From positions 192,361,647 through 192,425,646 of the forward strand of contig CM060953.1 in NCBI GenBank assembly GCA_030765055.1: a stretch of 64,000 nucleotides of DNA, given 5' to 3'. The DNA is from Mantis religiosa. Lineage: Eukaryota > Arthropoda > Insecta > Mantodea > Mantidae. The notes under the pieces are model-generated. The model worked only from the letters and a program-made list of their open reading frames with translations, searched no databases and had not been told where the DNA came from. A program made the position numbers and the translations under genes. This document shows, piece by piece, positions 1 through 12,643 of the stretch; position 1 is the stretch's first letter, and every line of letters begins with the position of its first letter.

Positions 1-3000
1 GAGTTACCAGACATTCATCTTTTAGGATAAGAGAAAATCTCCAACGTTAAGTCATATCGGACGATGAGTGAAATGATGTTCAAATGAGTATAGGGTACAT
101 AGAGCTTAGAGTTACCAGACATTCATCTTTTAGGATAAGAGAAAATCTCCAACGTTAAGTCGTATCGGACGATGAATGAAATGATGTTCAAATGAGTATA
201 GGGTACATAGAGCTTAGAGTTACCAGACATTCATCTTTTAGGATAAGAGAAAATCTCCAACGTTAAGTCGTATCGGACGATGAATGAAATGATGTTCAAA
301 TGAGTATAGGGTACATAGAGCTTAGAGTTATCAGACACTCATCTTTCAGGATAAGAGGAAACCTCCAACGTTAAGTCATATCGGACGATGAATGAAATGA
401 TGTTCAAATGAGTACAGTGTACATAGAACTTAGAGTTACTAGACATTCATCTTTCAGGATAAGAGAAAACCTCCAAGGTTAAGTCATATCGGACGATGAA
501 TGAAATGATGTTCAAATGAAAACAGGGTACATAGAGCTTAGAGTTACCAGACATTCATCTTTCAGGATAAGAGAAAACATCCAACGTTAAGTCATATCGG
601 ACGATGAATGAAATAATGTCCAAATGAGTACAGGGAGCATAGGGCTTAGAGTTACCGGACATTCATTCTTCTGGATAAGGGAAAGCCTCCATTGTTATGT
701 CATATCCGACGATGAATGAAATGTTGTTCAAATGAGTACAGGGTACATAGAGCTTAGAGTTACCAGACATTCATCTTTCAGGATAAGGGAAAACCTGCAA
801 CGTTAAGTCATATCGGACGATGAATGAAATGATGTTCAAATGAGTACAGGGTACATAGAGCTTAGAGTTAGCAGACATTCATCTTTCAGGATAAGAGAAA
901 ACCTCCAACGTTAAGTTATATTGGACGATGAATGAAATGATGTTCAAATGAGTACAGGGTACATAGAGCTTAGAGTTACCAGACATTCATCCTGCTGGAT
1001 AAGAGAAAACCTCCAACGTTAAGTCATATCGGACGATGAATGAAATGATGTTCAAATGAGTACAGTGTACATAGAGCTTAGAGTTACCAGAAATTCATCT
1101 TTCAGGATAAGAGAAAACCTCCAACGTTAAGTCATATCGGACGATGAATGAAATGATGTTCAAATGAGTACAGGGTACATAGAGCTTAGAGTTACCAGAC
1201 ATTCATCTTTCAGGATAAGAGAAAACCTCCATCGTTAAGTCATTGCGGACGATGAATAAAATGATGTTCAAATGAGTACAGGGTACATAGAGCTTAGAGT
1301 TACTGGACATTCATCCTTCTGGATAAGAGAAAACCTCCAACGTTAAGTCGTATCGGACGATGAATGAAATGATATTCAAATGAGTATAGGGTACATAGAG
1401 CTTAGAGTTACCAGACATTCATCCTTCTGGATAAGAGAAAACCTCCAACGTTAAGTCGTATCGGACGATGAATGAAATGATGTTCAAATGAGTATAGGGT
1501 ACATAGAGCTTAGAGTTACCAGACATTCATCCTTCTGGATAAGAGAAAACCTCCAACGTTAAGTCGTATCGGACGATGAATGAAATGATGTTCAAATCAG
1601 TACAGGGTACATAGAGCTTAGAGTTACTGGACATTCATCCTTCTGGATAAGGGAAAACCTCCAACGTTAAGTCATATCGGACGATGAATGAAATGATGTT
1701 CAAATGAGTATAGGGTACATAGAGCTTAGAGTTACCAGGCATTCATCTTTTAGGATAAGAGAAAATCTCCAACGTTAAGTCATATCGGACGATGAGTGAA
1801 ATGATGTTCAAATGTGTATAGGGTACATAGAGCTTAGAGTTACCAGACATTCATCTTTTAGGATAAGAGAAAATCTCCAACGTTATGTCGTATCGGACGA
1901 TGAATGAAATGATGTTCAAATGAGTATAGGGTACATAGAGCTTAGAGTTATCAGACACTCATCTTTCAGGATAAGAGGAAACCTCCAACGTTAAGTCGTA
2001 TCGGACGATGAATGAAATGATGTTCAAATCAGTACAGGGTACATAGAGCTTAGAGTTACTGGACATTCATCCTTCTGGATAAGGGAAAACATCCAACGTT
2101 AAGTCATATCGGACGATGAATGAAATGATGTTCAAATGAGTATAGGGTACATAGAGCTTAGAGTTACCAGACATTCATCTTTTAGGATAAGAGAAAATCT
2201 CCAACGTTAAGTCATATCGGACGATGAGTGAAATGATGTTCAAATGAGTATAGGGTACATAGAGCTTAGAGTTACCAGACATTCATCTTTTAGGATAAGA
2301 GAAAATCTCCAACGTTAAGTCGTATCGGACGATGAATGAAATGATGTTCAAATGAGTATAGGGTACATAGAGCTTAGAGTTATCAGACACTCATCTTTCA
2401 GGATAAGAGGAAACCTCCAACGTTAAGTCATATCGGACGATGAATGAAATGATGTTCAAATGAGTACAGTGTACATAGAACTTAGAGTTACTAGACATTC
2501 ATCTTTCAGGATAAGAGAAAACCTCCAAGGTTAAGTCATATCGGACGATGAATGAAATGATGTTCAAATGAAAACAGGGTACATAGAGCTTAGAGTTACC
2601 AGACATTCATCTTTCAGGATAAGAGAAAACATCCAACGTTAAGTCATATCGGACGATGAATGAAATAATGTCCAAATGAGTACAGGGAGCATAGGGCTTA
2701 GAGTTACCGGACATTCATTCTTCTGGATAAGGGAAAGCCTCCATTGTTATGTCATATCCGACGATGAATGAAATGTTGTTCAAATGAGTACAGGGTACAT
2801 AGAGCTTAGAGTTACCAGACATTCATCTTTCAGGATAAGGGAAAACCTGCAACGTTAAGTCATATCGGACGATGAATGAAATGATGTTCAAATGAGTACA
2901 GGGTACATAGAGCTTAGAGTTAGCAGACATTCATCTTTCAGGATAAGAGAAAACCTCCAACGTTAAGTTATATTGGACGATGAATGAAATGATGTTCAAA

Positions 3001-6000
3001 TGAGTACAGGGTACATAGAGCTTAGAGTTACCAGACATTCATCCTGCTGGATAAGAGAAAACCTCCAACGTTAAGTCATATCGGACGATGAATGAAATGA
3101 TGTTCAAATGAGTACAGTGTACATAGAGCTTAGAGTTACCAGAAATTCATCTTTCAGGATAAGAGAAAACCTCCAACGTTAAGTCATATCGGACGATGAA
3201 TGAAATGATGTTCAAATGAGTACAGGGTACATAGAGCTTAGAGTTACCAGACATTCATCTTTCAGGATAAGAGAAAACCTCCATCGTTAAGTCATTGCGG
3301 ACGATGAATAAAATGATGTTCAAATGAGTACAGGGTACATAGAGCTTAGAGTTACTGGACATTCATCCTTCTGGATAAGAGAAAACCTCCAACGTTAAGT
3401 CGTATCGGACGATGAATGAAATGATATTCAAATGAGTATAGGGTACATAGAGCTTAGAGTTACCAGACATTCATCCTTCTGGATAAGAGAAAACCTCCAA
3501 CGTTAAGTCGTATCGGACGATGAATGAAATGATGTTCAAATGAGTATAGGGTACATAGAGCTTAGAGTTACCAGACATTCATCCTTCTGGATAAGAGAAA
3601 ACCTCCAACGTTAAGTCGTATCGGACGATGAATGAAATGATGTTCAAATCAGTACAGGGTACATAGAGCTTAGAGTTACTGGACATTCATCCTTCTGGAT
3701 AAGGGAAAACCTCCAACGTTAAGTCATATCGGACGATGAATGAAATGATGTTCAAATGAGTATAGGGTACATAGAGCTTAGAGTTACCAGGCATTCATCT
3801 TTTAGGATAAGAGAAAATCTCCAACGTTAAGTCATATCGGACGATGAGTGAAATGATGTTCAAATGTGTATAGGGTACATAGAGCTTAGAGTTACCAGAC
3901 ATTCATCTTTTAGGATAAGAGAAAATCTCCAACGTTATGTCGTATCGGACGATGAATGAAATGATGTTCAAATGAGTATAGGGTACATAGAGCTTAGAGT
4001 TATCAGACACTCATCTTTCAGGATAAGAGGAAACCTCCAACGTTAAGTCGTATCGGACGATGAATGAAATGATGTTCAAATCAGTACAGGGTACATAGAG
4101 CTTAGAGTTACTGGACATTCATCCTTCTGGATAAGGGAAAACATCCAACGTTAAGTCATATCGGACGATGAATGAAATGATGTTCAAATGAGTATAGGGT
4201 ACATAGAGCTTAGAGTTACCAGACATTCATCTTTTAGGATAAGAGAAAATCTCCAACGTTAAGTCATATCGGACGATGAGTGAAATGATGTTCAAATGAG
4301 TATAGGGTACATAGAGCTTAGAGTTACCAGACATTCATCTTTTAGGATAAGAGAAAATCTCCAACGTTAAGTCGTATCGGACGATGAATGAAATGATGTT
4401 CAAATGAGTATAGGGTACATAGAGCTTAGAGTTATCAGACACTCATCTTTCAGGATAAGAGGAAACCTCCAACGTTAGGTCATATCGGACGATGAATGAA
4501 ATGATGTTCAAATGAGTACAGAATACATAGAGCTTAGGGTTACCAGACATTCATTTTCAGGATAAGAGGAAACCTCCAACGTTAAGTCATATCGGACGAT
4601 GAAAGGAATGATGTTCAAATGAGTACAGGGTACATAGAGCTTAGAGTTACCAGACATTCATCTTTCAGGATAAGAGAAAACCTCCAACGTTAAGTCATAT
4701 CGGACGATGAATGAAATGATGTTCAAATGAGTACAGTGTACATAGAACTTAGAGTTACTAGACATTCATCTTTCAGGATAAGAGAAAACCTCCAAGGTTA
4801 AGTCATATCGGACGATGAATGAAATGATGTTCAAATGAGTACAGGGTACATAGAGCTTAGAGTTACCAGACATTCATCTTTCAGGATAAGAGAAAACCTC
4901 CAACGTTAAGTCATATCGGACGATGAATGAAATAATGTCCAAATGAGTACAGGGAGCATAGGGCTTAGAGTTACCGGACATTCATCCTTCTGGATAAGGG
5001 AAAGCCTCCATTGTTATGTCATATCCGACGATGAATGAAATGTTGTTCAAATGAGTACAGGGTACATAGAGCTTAGAGTTACCAGACATTCATCTTTCAG
5101 GATAAGGGAAAACCTCCAACGTTAAGTCATATCGGACGATGAATGAAATGATGTTCAAATGAGTACAGGGTACATAGAGCTTAGAGTTAGCAGACATTCA
5201 TCTTTTAGGATAAGAGAAAATCTCCAACGTTAAGTCATATCGGACGATGAGTGAAATGATGTTCAAATGAGTATAGGGTACATAGAGCTTAGAGTTACCA
5301 GACATTCATCTTTTAGGATAAGAGAAAATCTCCAACGTTAAGTCGTATCGGACGATGAATGAAATGATGTTCAAATGAGTATAGGGTACATAGAGCTTAG
5401 AGTTATCAGACACTCATCTTTCAGGATAAGAGGAAACCTCCAACGTTAAGTCGTATCGGACGATGAATGAAATGATGTTCAAATCAGTACAGGGTACATA
5501 GAGCTTAGAGTTACTGGACATTCATCCTTCTGGATAAGGGAAAACATCCAACGTTAAGTCATATCGGACGATGAATGAAATGATGTTCAAATGAGTATAG
5601 GGTACATAGAGCTTAGAGTTACCAGACATTCATCTTTTAGGATAAGAGGAAATCTCCAACGTTAAGTCATATCGGACGATGTGTGAAATGATGTTCAAAT
5701 GAGTATAGGGTACATAGAGCTTAGAGTTACCAGACATTCATCTTTTAGGATAAGAGAAAATCTCCAACGTTAAGTCGTATCGGACGATGAATGAAATGAT
5801 GTTCAAATGAGTATACGGTACATAGAGCTTAGAGTTATCAGACACTCATCTTTCAGGATAAGAGGAAACCTCCAACGTTAAGTCATATCGGACGATGAAT
5901 GAAATGATGTTCAAATGAGTACAGAATACATAGAGCTTAGAGTTACCAGACATTCATTTTCAGGATAAGAGGAAACCTCCAACGTTAAGTCATATCGGAC

Positions 6001-9000
6001 GATGAAAGGAATGATGTTCAAATGAGTACAGGGTACATAGAGCTTAGAGTTACCAGACATTCATCTTTCAGGATAAGAGAAAACCTCCAACGTTAAGTCA
6101 TATCGGACGATGAATGAAATGATGTTCAAATGAGTACAGTGTACATAGAACTTAGAGTTACCAGACATTCATCTTTCAGGATAAGAGAAAACCTCCAACG
6201 TTAAGTCATATCGGACGATGAATGAAATAATGTCCAAATGAGTACAGGGAGCATAGGGCTTAGAGTTACCGGACATTCATCCTTCTGGATAAGGGAAAGC
6301 CTCCATTGTTATGTCATATCCGACGATGAATGAAATGTTGTTCAAATGAGTACAGGGTACATAGAGCTTAGAGTTACCAGACATTCATCTTTCAGGATAA
6401 GGGAAAACCTCCAACGTTAAGTCATATCGGACGATGAATGAAATGATGTTCAAATGAGTACAGGGTACATAGAGCTTAGAGTTAGCAGACATTCATCTTT
6501 CAGGATATGAGAAAACCTCCAACGTTAAGTTATATTGGACGATGAATGAAATGATGTTCAAATGAGTACAGCGTACATAGAGCTTAGAGTTACCAGACAT
6601 TCATCTTTCAGGATAAGAGAAAACCTCCAACGTTAAGTCATATCGGACGATGAATGAAATGATGTTCAAATGAGTACAGTGTACATAGAGCTTAGAGTTA
6701 CCAGACATTCATCTTTCAGGATAAGAGAAAACCTCCAACGTTAAGTCATATCGGACGATGAATGAAATGATGTTCAAATGAGTACAGGGTACATAGAGCT
6801 TAGAGTTACCAGACATTCATCTTTCAGGATAAGAGGAAACCTCCATCGTTAAGTCATTGCGGACGATGTATAAAATGATGTTCAAATGAGTACAGGGTAC
6901 ATAGAGCTTAGAGTTACTGGACATTCATCCTTCTGGATAAGAGAAAACCTCCAACGTTAAGTCGTATCGGACGATGAATGAAATGATGTTCAAATGAGTA
7001 TAGGGTACATAGAGCTTAGAGTTACCAGACATTCATCCTTCTGGATAAGAGAAAACCTCCAACGTTAAGTCGTATCGGACGATGAATGAAATGATGTTCA
7101 AATGAGTATAGGGTACATAGAGCTTAGAGTTACCAGACATTCATCCTTCTGGATAAGAGAAAACCTCCAACGTTAAGTCGTATCGGACGATGAATGAAAT
7201 GATGTTCAAATCAGTACAGGGTACATAGAGCTTAGAGTTACTGGACATTCATCCTTCTGGATAAGGGAAAACCTCCAACGTTAAGTCATATCGGACGATG
7301 AATGAAATGATGTTCAAATGAGTATAGGGTACATAGAGCTTAGAGTTACCAGACATTCATCTTTTAGGATAAGAGAAAATCTCCAACGTTAAGTCATATC
7401 GGACGATGAGTGAAATGATGTTCAAATGAGTATAGGGTACATAGAGCTTAGAGTTACCAGACATTCATCTTTTAGGATAAGAGAAAATCTCCAACGTTAA
7501 GTCGTATCGGGCGATGAATGAAATGATGTTCAAATGAGTATAGGGTACATAGAGCTTAGAGTTATCAGACACTCATCTTTCAGGATAAGAGGAAACCTCC
7601 AACGTTAAGTCGTATCGGACGATGAATGAAATGATGTTCAAATCAGTACAGGGTACATAGAGCTTAGAGTTACTGGACATTCATCCTTCTGGATAAGGGA
7701 AAACCTCCAACGTTAAGTCATATCGGACGATGAATGAAATGATGTTCAAATGAGTACAGAATACATAGAGCTTAGAGTTACCAGACATTCATCTTTCAGG
7801 ATAAGAGGAAACCTCCAACGTTAAGTCATATCGGACGATGAGTGAAATGATGTTCAAATGAGTATAGGGTACATAGAGCTTAGAGTTACCAGACATTCAT
7901 CTTTTAGGATAAGAGAAAATCTCCAACGTTAAGTCGTATCGGACGATGAATGAAATGATGTTCAAATGAGTATAGGGTACATAGAGCTTAGAGTTATCAG
8001 ACACTCATCTTTCAGGATAAGAGGAAACCTCCAACGTTAAGTCATATCGGACGATGAATGAAATGATGTTCAAATGAGTACAGAATACATAGAGCTTAGA
8101 GTTACCAGACATTCATTTTCAGGATAAGAGGAAACCTCCAACGTTAGGTCATATCGGACGATGAAAGGAATGATGTTCAAATGAGTACAGGGTACATAGA
8201 GCTTAGAGTTACCAGACATTCATCTTTCAGGATAAGAGAAAACCTCCAACGTTAAGTCATATCGGACGATGAATGAAATGATGTTCAAATGAGTACAGTG
8301 TACATAGAACTTAGAGTTACTAGACATTCATCTTTCAGGATAAGAGAAAACCTCCAAGATTAAGTCATATCGGACGATGAATGAAATGATGTTCAAATGA
8401 GTACAGGGTACATAGAGCTTAGAGTTACCAGACATTCATCTTTCAGGATAAGAGAAAACCTCCAACGTTAAGTCATATCGGACGATGAATGAAATAATGT
8501 CCAAATGAGTACAGGGAGCATAGGGCTTAGAGTTACCGGACATTCATCCTTCTGGATAAGGGAAAGCCTCCATTGTTATGTCATATCCGACGATGAATGA
8601 AATGTTGTTCAAATGAGTACAGGGTACATAGAGCTTAGAGTTACCAGACATTCATCTTTCAGGATAAGGGAAAACCTCCAACGTTAAGTCATATCGGACG
8701 ATGAATGAAATGATGTTCAAATGAGTACAGGGTACATAGAGCTTAGAGTTAGCAGACATTCATCTTTCAGGATAAGAGAAAACCTCCAACGTTAAGTTAT
8801 ATTGGACGATGAATGAAGTGATGTTCAAATGAGTACAGGGTACATAGAGCTTAGAGTTACCAGACATTCATCTTTCAGGATAAGAGAAAACCTCCAACGT
8901 TAAGTCATATCGGACGATGAATGAAATGATGTTCAAATGAGTACAGTGTACATAGAGCTTAGAGTTACCAGACATTCATCTTTCAGGATAAGAGAAAACC

Positions 9001-9308
9001 TCCAACGTTAAGTCATATCGGACGATGAATGAAATGATGTTCAAATGAGTACAGGGTACATAGAGCTTAGAGTTACCAGACATTCATCTTTCAGAATAAG
9101 AGAAAACCTCTAACGTTAAGTCATATCGGACGATGAATGAAATGATGTTCAAATGAGTACAGTGTACATAGAGCTTAGAGTTACCAGACATTTATCTTTC
9201 AGGATAAGAGAAAACCTCCAACGTTAAGTCATATCGGACGATGAATGAAATTATGTTCAAATGAGTAAAGAGTACATAGAGCTTAGGGTTACATGACATT
9301 CATCTTGA
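1..9308 (-). repeat. 108-bp satellite, array 1 (SINE-derived), about 86 monomers
   Basis: Tandem head-to-tail repeat with a 108-bp period: the word GAGTTACCAGAC recurs at 1, 109, 217 and so on. A few monomers are 107 bp. The array is cut by the left window edge. Monomers differ by scattered substitutions such as CTTTTAGG, CTTTCAGG or CCTTCTGG at one site. The minus strand is given as sense because that strand matches the body of the complete SINE at 48473-48724. The right end runs into a tRNA-like head. No convincing gene is present. Confidence 0.97.
217..4320. repeat. Higher-order repeat in array 1: two copies of a 19-mer (2052 bp)
   Basis: The segment 217-2268 recurs at 2269-4320. Diagnostic variants reappear exactly 2052 bp apart: a CATCCTGCTGG monomer (near 990 and 3042), an ACCAGGCATTC monomer (1729 and 3781) and an AAATGTGTATAGG monomer. 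I saw no differences at the sites I compared. After about 4430 the order breaks down into partial, reshuffled blocks. A shared GAATACATAG variant, for example, occurs at 4521, 5924, 7759 and 8083. Confidence 0.9.
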
Positions 9309-9385
9309 TAGCTTAAAGGCTTATCCAGATAATTCACCGTACCGAGATTGAAACGGTTCGTGAAGCAGGCGCGGTACTACCCTCC
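9309..9385 (-). repeat. Degenerate tRNA-like SINE head at the 5' end of array 1
   Basis: Read on the minus strand, this follows the order of the head of the complete SINE at 48473-48724: a CCTGCTTCACG stretch, then a B-box-like GTTTCAATCTCGG (plus-strand 9342-9354), then GGTGAATTATCTGG, and then the first monomer. It is strongly diverged. It shows that array 1 begins as a SINE rather than as free satellite. Confidence 0.7.
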
Positions 9386-10417
9386 CCTCTCATATGAGAA
9401 AAGTATAAGAATGGCAAAATTCAGAAAATAATAAGTATTTCGCAAATTGTTCACTCCACAAAAACATATTTGGCATTTTAAAGAGATTTTCAGTTTTTGT
9501 TTAGCAAAATGTTTTTTTCTCTTACGATTTATAGTTCGACAAAAGTCGCCGAGAATGAAGGGGACTTCTGAGAACATTCTCAGGAAATACAATATATGCA
9601 ATTCATTTGCTATGAAATATGTTATACATATGTTATTTTAATTAGTGTTACACCTATTTTTTTAGAAAATCATAATCATTAAACACTTTTCATTGCAAGA
9701 GCAACTTTCCTTTGGGCGATTTCTCTGGAATTCCTTGTTTGCTTTAGAATAATGTAAAGTTACAAAAATGTCAAGTGAAGTTCTCAGGGAAGATTATTGA
9801 GAAGGTAGCTTCAGTAGCTTTAATTTGGGGTTGAATATTTGTTCTTAAAACATTGTTACGCAAATCCATGACATCACTTTAATGCCTATCCCTTGTGAGA
9901 TATGTTTCCTTGTACACAGAAAATGTGGGGCAATATGGTCGAATATCTCAGTATGTATTTTAGGGCCGTTTTCTCCCCAGAGACCACGTGAAGAGGGCGT
10001 CACATGTGGATTCAGTCCCTTCACATCTTTCAGAGTCCTCCTCGTTCAGTGAACCACACCACAGCTGAACACGAAATATGAGAAGGAAATCGATGATGCT
10101 GGGGGGAAATCTTGCAGTGGCAACACATCTGCGATGTGCTCCGGAAAAAAGGAGTGCTTTACAACCCCTTCCGCATACCAATACCACGAACACGCGAGAA
10201 TGGCACGTGGCACTGTGCTTGTCTCACCACGAAATTAGCCGAAGTCGGACTCCGGATTCGATTCTACACTGCAACTTCATAAATGCCATAACTGAATTTT
10301 TTAGACAGTTGATAGTGGATAATAGTGGGATTTTTAATAGTTCACGACTGTTTTAAATTAGGAAATTCTTAGGCTCATTGCGCAGATGTTTTAACACGCC
10401 AACATGCCAACTTTGGT
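9386..10417. other. Unassigned spacer
   Basis: AT-rich to about 9960, then mixed composition. Short open frames occur on both strands (for example 9960-10193 minus and 10078-10356 plus). They overlap each other, have no recognisable domain and look like chance. I see no element boundary here. Confidence 0.5.
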
Positions 10418-11165
10418 TTGGTGTGACACCTTCGATATGTTCCAAAGGAGAACGACCGCCGATATGACCATTGCAGTTAAAGGCGGGGTATAAATGTGTA
10501 CGTGATCTAATGATTAAAACCCAACGAATACGAGTTAACACCTTCGATATGTTCCAAAGGAGAACGGCCGCCGATATGACCATTGTAGTTAAAGGCGGGG
10601 TATAAATGTGTACGTGATCTAATGATTAAAACCCAACGAATACGAGTTAACACCTTCGATATGTTCCAAAGGAGAACGGCCGCCGATATGACCATTGTAG
10701 TTAAAGGCGGGGTATAAATGTGTACGTGATCTAATGATTAAAACCCAACGAATACGAGTTAACACCTTCGATATGTTCCAAAGGAGAATGACCGCCGATA
10801 TGACCATTGCAGTTAAAGGCGAGGTATAAATGTGTACGTGATCTAATGATTAAAACCCAACGAATACGAGTTAACACCTTCGATATGTTCCAAAGGAGAA
10901 TGACCGCCGATATGACCATTGCAGTTAAAGGCGAGGTATAAATGTGTACGTGATCTAATGATTAAAACCCAACGAATACGAGTTAACACCTTCGATATGT
11001 TCCAAAGGAGAACGGCCGCCGATATGACCATTGTAGTTAAAGGCGGGGTATAAATGTGTACGTGATCTAATGATTAAAACCCAACGAATACGAGTTAACA
11101 CCTTCGATATGTTCCAAAGGAGAACGGCCGCCGATATGACCATTGTAGTTAAAGGCGAGGTATAA
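10418..11165 (-). repeat. 112-bp satellite, about 6.7 copies
   Basis: The word ACACCTTCGATATG recurs every 112 bp. The near-identical copies differ at a few sites (CGGCCGCC versus ATGACCGCC, GCGGGG versus GCGAGG). The minus strand repeatedly encodes short peptides containing NGHIGGRSPLEHIEG, but 112 is not a multiple of 3, so the frame shifts at each unit. The array abuts the 3' side of the LINE relic at 11166-12085, so the repeated unit may derive from that element's 3' end. That derivation is inference. Confidence 0.9.
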
Positions 11166-12085
11166 ATGGAACAAGAGGGAAAAAAAATGTGATAGAGAGT
11201 TTGTGTTGATATGTTTCACCCCTGTTCTGGCCCATGCAAGGGCTTCTCCTTCTGCTTTAACACAAATATCGATGTATTTTTCCATGCTCCACATCACTTT
11301 CATCTCCCCATAAATTTCTAGTGAGCTTTTCAAGTTGAAGCTTCCTAACATTCCTTGCCTTTCAATATCTTCCATTCTTAAACTAAGTTCTTTCCAAAAT
11401 TCACTTTGCAATAATTCAGGTTTTTCCACATGACCCCCAACCCTACTTTTAACTTCATTTCCTTTATCTCATTCAGCCACGAACCTTTCTGATTTAGTAT
11501 TCCTGTACTATCAAGCATTGCTCATATAAACTCTTAATTCTTGCCCAATATTTTAACACCCTTCCCACCATTATCCTTCAAGTTCCCAGTCCTGCCAACT
11601 CTGCTTGCGACATTCCATTTGGTGAAGCTCATGGTAAGCCCAAAACTTGTTTGCAAAAGTTTCTATGTATCACATCTCTATTTGCAGCCCTCCTCCTCCA
11701 AACCGCATAATTTCTACCCCATAGAGCATTTTTACTTCTAATACGTCAGTGTAAATTCTCTCCAGTTGTTTTATTTGCATTCCTGGTAATTTATCTACGC
11801 AAGCTTTAATAGCTCTTAATGCAACTTTAACTTTTGCCATTGTCACTCTCTTATGCTGTTTCCAGGCCCCCCTACTGCTTCATCTTACTCCTAGATAATT
11901 AAATGTATTGACCACTTCAATTTCTCTTCCTTGCCTTTACCATTTCCCCTCTTTTCTTAATTTGTTGCCTTTCTTAAATACCATAATTTTGGTTTTGTTT
12001 ACATTAATTCTAAGACTTCATTCCTTAAAAAATTTAACTATTGCTCCAACACATTTAACGTATAGATGCAATATAATATTTCCAC
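11166..12085 (-). pseudogene. Non-LTR retrotransposon (LINE) reverse transcriptase C-terminal relic, copy 1
   Basis: Translating the minus strand in pieces gives RT-type motifs: NVNKTKIMVFKKG (near 11965-12010), FNYLGV (near 11900), then a thumb-like region with LGLP, and, in the open frame 11067-11429, YIDICVKAEGEALAWARTGV. The last stretch matches the LINE at 59150-63800, which has YIDIC and AWTRTGV at the same place. The frame is broken by many stops and shifts, and only the C-terminal part of the RT and the region after it survive. The reading runs into the 112-bp array about ten codons after the ARTGV motif. The clade is uncertain. It encodes no working protein. Confidence 0.75.
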
Positions 12086-12430
12086 TACTTGCTATAACAA
12101 TGTAGAAGAGAGTAAAGAGAAGTAAGATGAAGGTAGCTGGGAGGCATGTTCAGAAGGAGGTAGCTTGTCTCCAAGACAAGATAATGCTGCACTAAACCAT
12201 GTCTCCCAGGAGTACACGCTATGTGCACAAACCACGGTGTAAATTTAAGGTCTAGGGGAAATTCTTCAGGGAAATAAAACCGGGAGACAGCAGTTATCGT
12301 ATACAAGTCATTCTCTCCCCTTACCTAAAAGCAAGAGACTTAAAAAGCAGACATAAACACGACAACAGACAGAAATGAAAGGGAATGAACAGTCGGAAAT
12401 AAAAAAAGTGCCCCCAACCGGGTAAAAAAA
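12086..12430. other. Unassigned spacer
   Basis: Mixed sequence between the LINE relic and the truncated mariner. I see no recognisable coding potential or repeat boundary. Confidence 0.4.
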
Positions 12431-12472
12431 AATCGATGTTCAATCTTATTATATTCTGTTAGCTTAATGTGA

Positions 12473-12533
12473 GTGAGTGACTGAGTGAGTGTGTGGTGTT
12501 TTAGGGCCCGTCGACAACAAGGTCATTTGGGCC
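12473..12533 (-). mobile_element. 61-bp truncated retroposon with 13-bp target duplication
   Basis: TAGCTTAATGTGA occurs at 12460-12472 and again at 12534-12546. In the other mariner copies this word occurs once, so the 61 bp between the two is an insertion with a 13-bp target-site duplication. On the minus strand the insert ends in a short ACTC-rich simple repeat, as expected of the 3' end of a severely 5'-truncated LINE or SINE. The parent family is not identified. Confidence 0.75.
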
Positions 12534-12643
12534 TAGCTTAATGTGAAACAAACACACTGTAGTAGTTTCATTGTTGGTATTCCTGGTTGCCGCCTGTAAG
12601 AACTAGGCAAGTTCAGACATGTTCAGTATCTCCTACCACTACA

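Noticed and set aside
1..9308. Telomeric or rDNA spacer repeat
   Set aside because: The 108-bp unit has no telomere-type short motif or rRNA similarity, and it matches a SINE body.
10353..11143. Repeated 62-76-codon minus-strand frames
   Set aside because: Identical peptides arise from each 112-bp unit and the frame is lost at every unit; by-product of the satellite.
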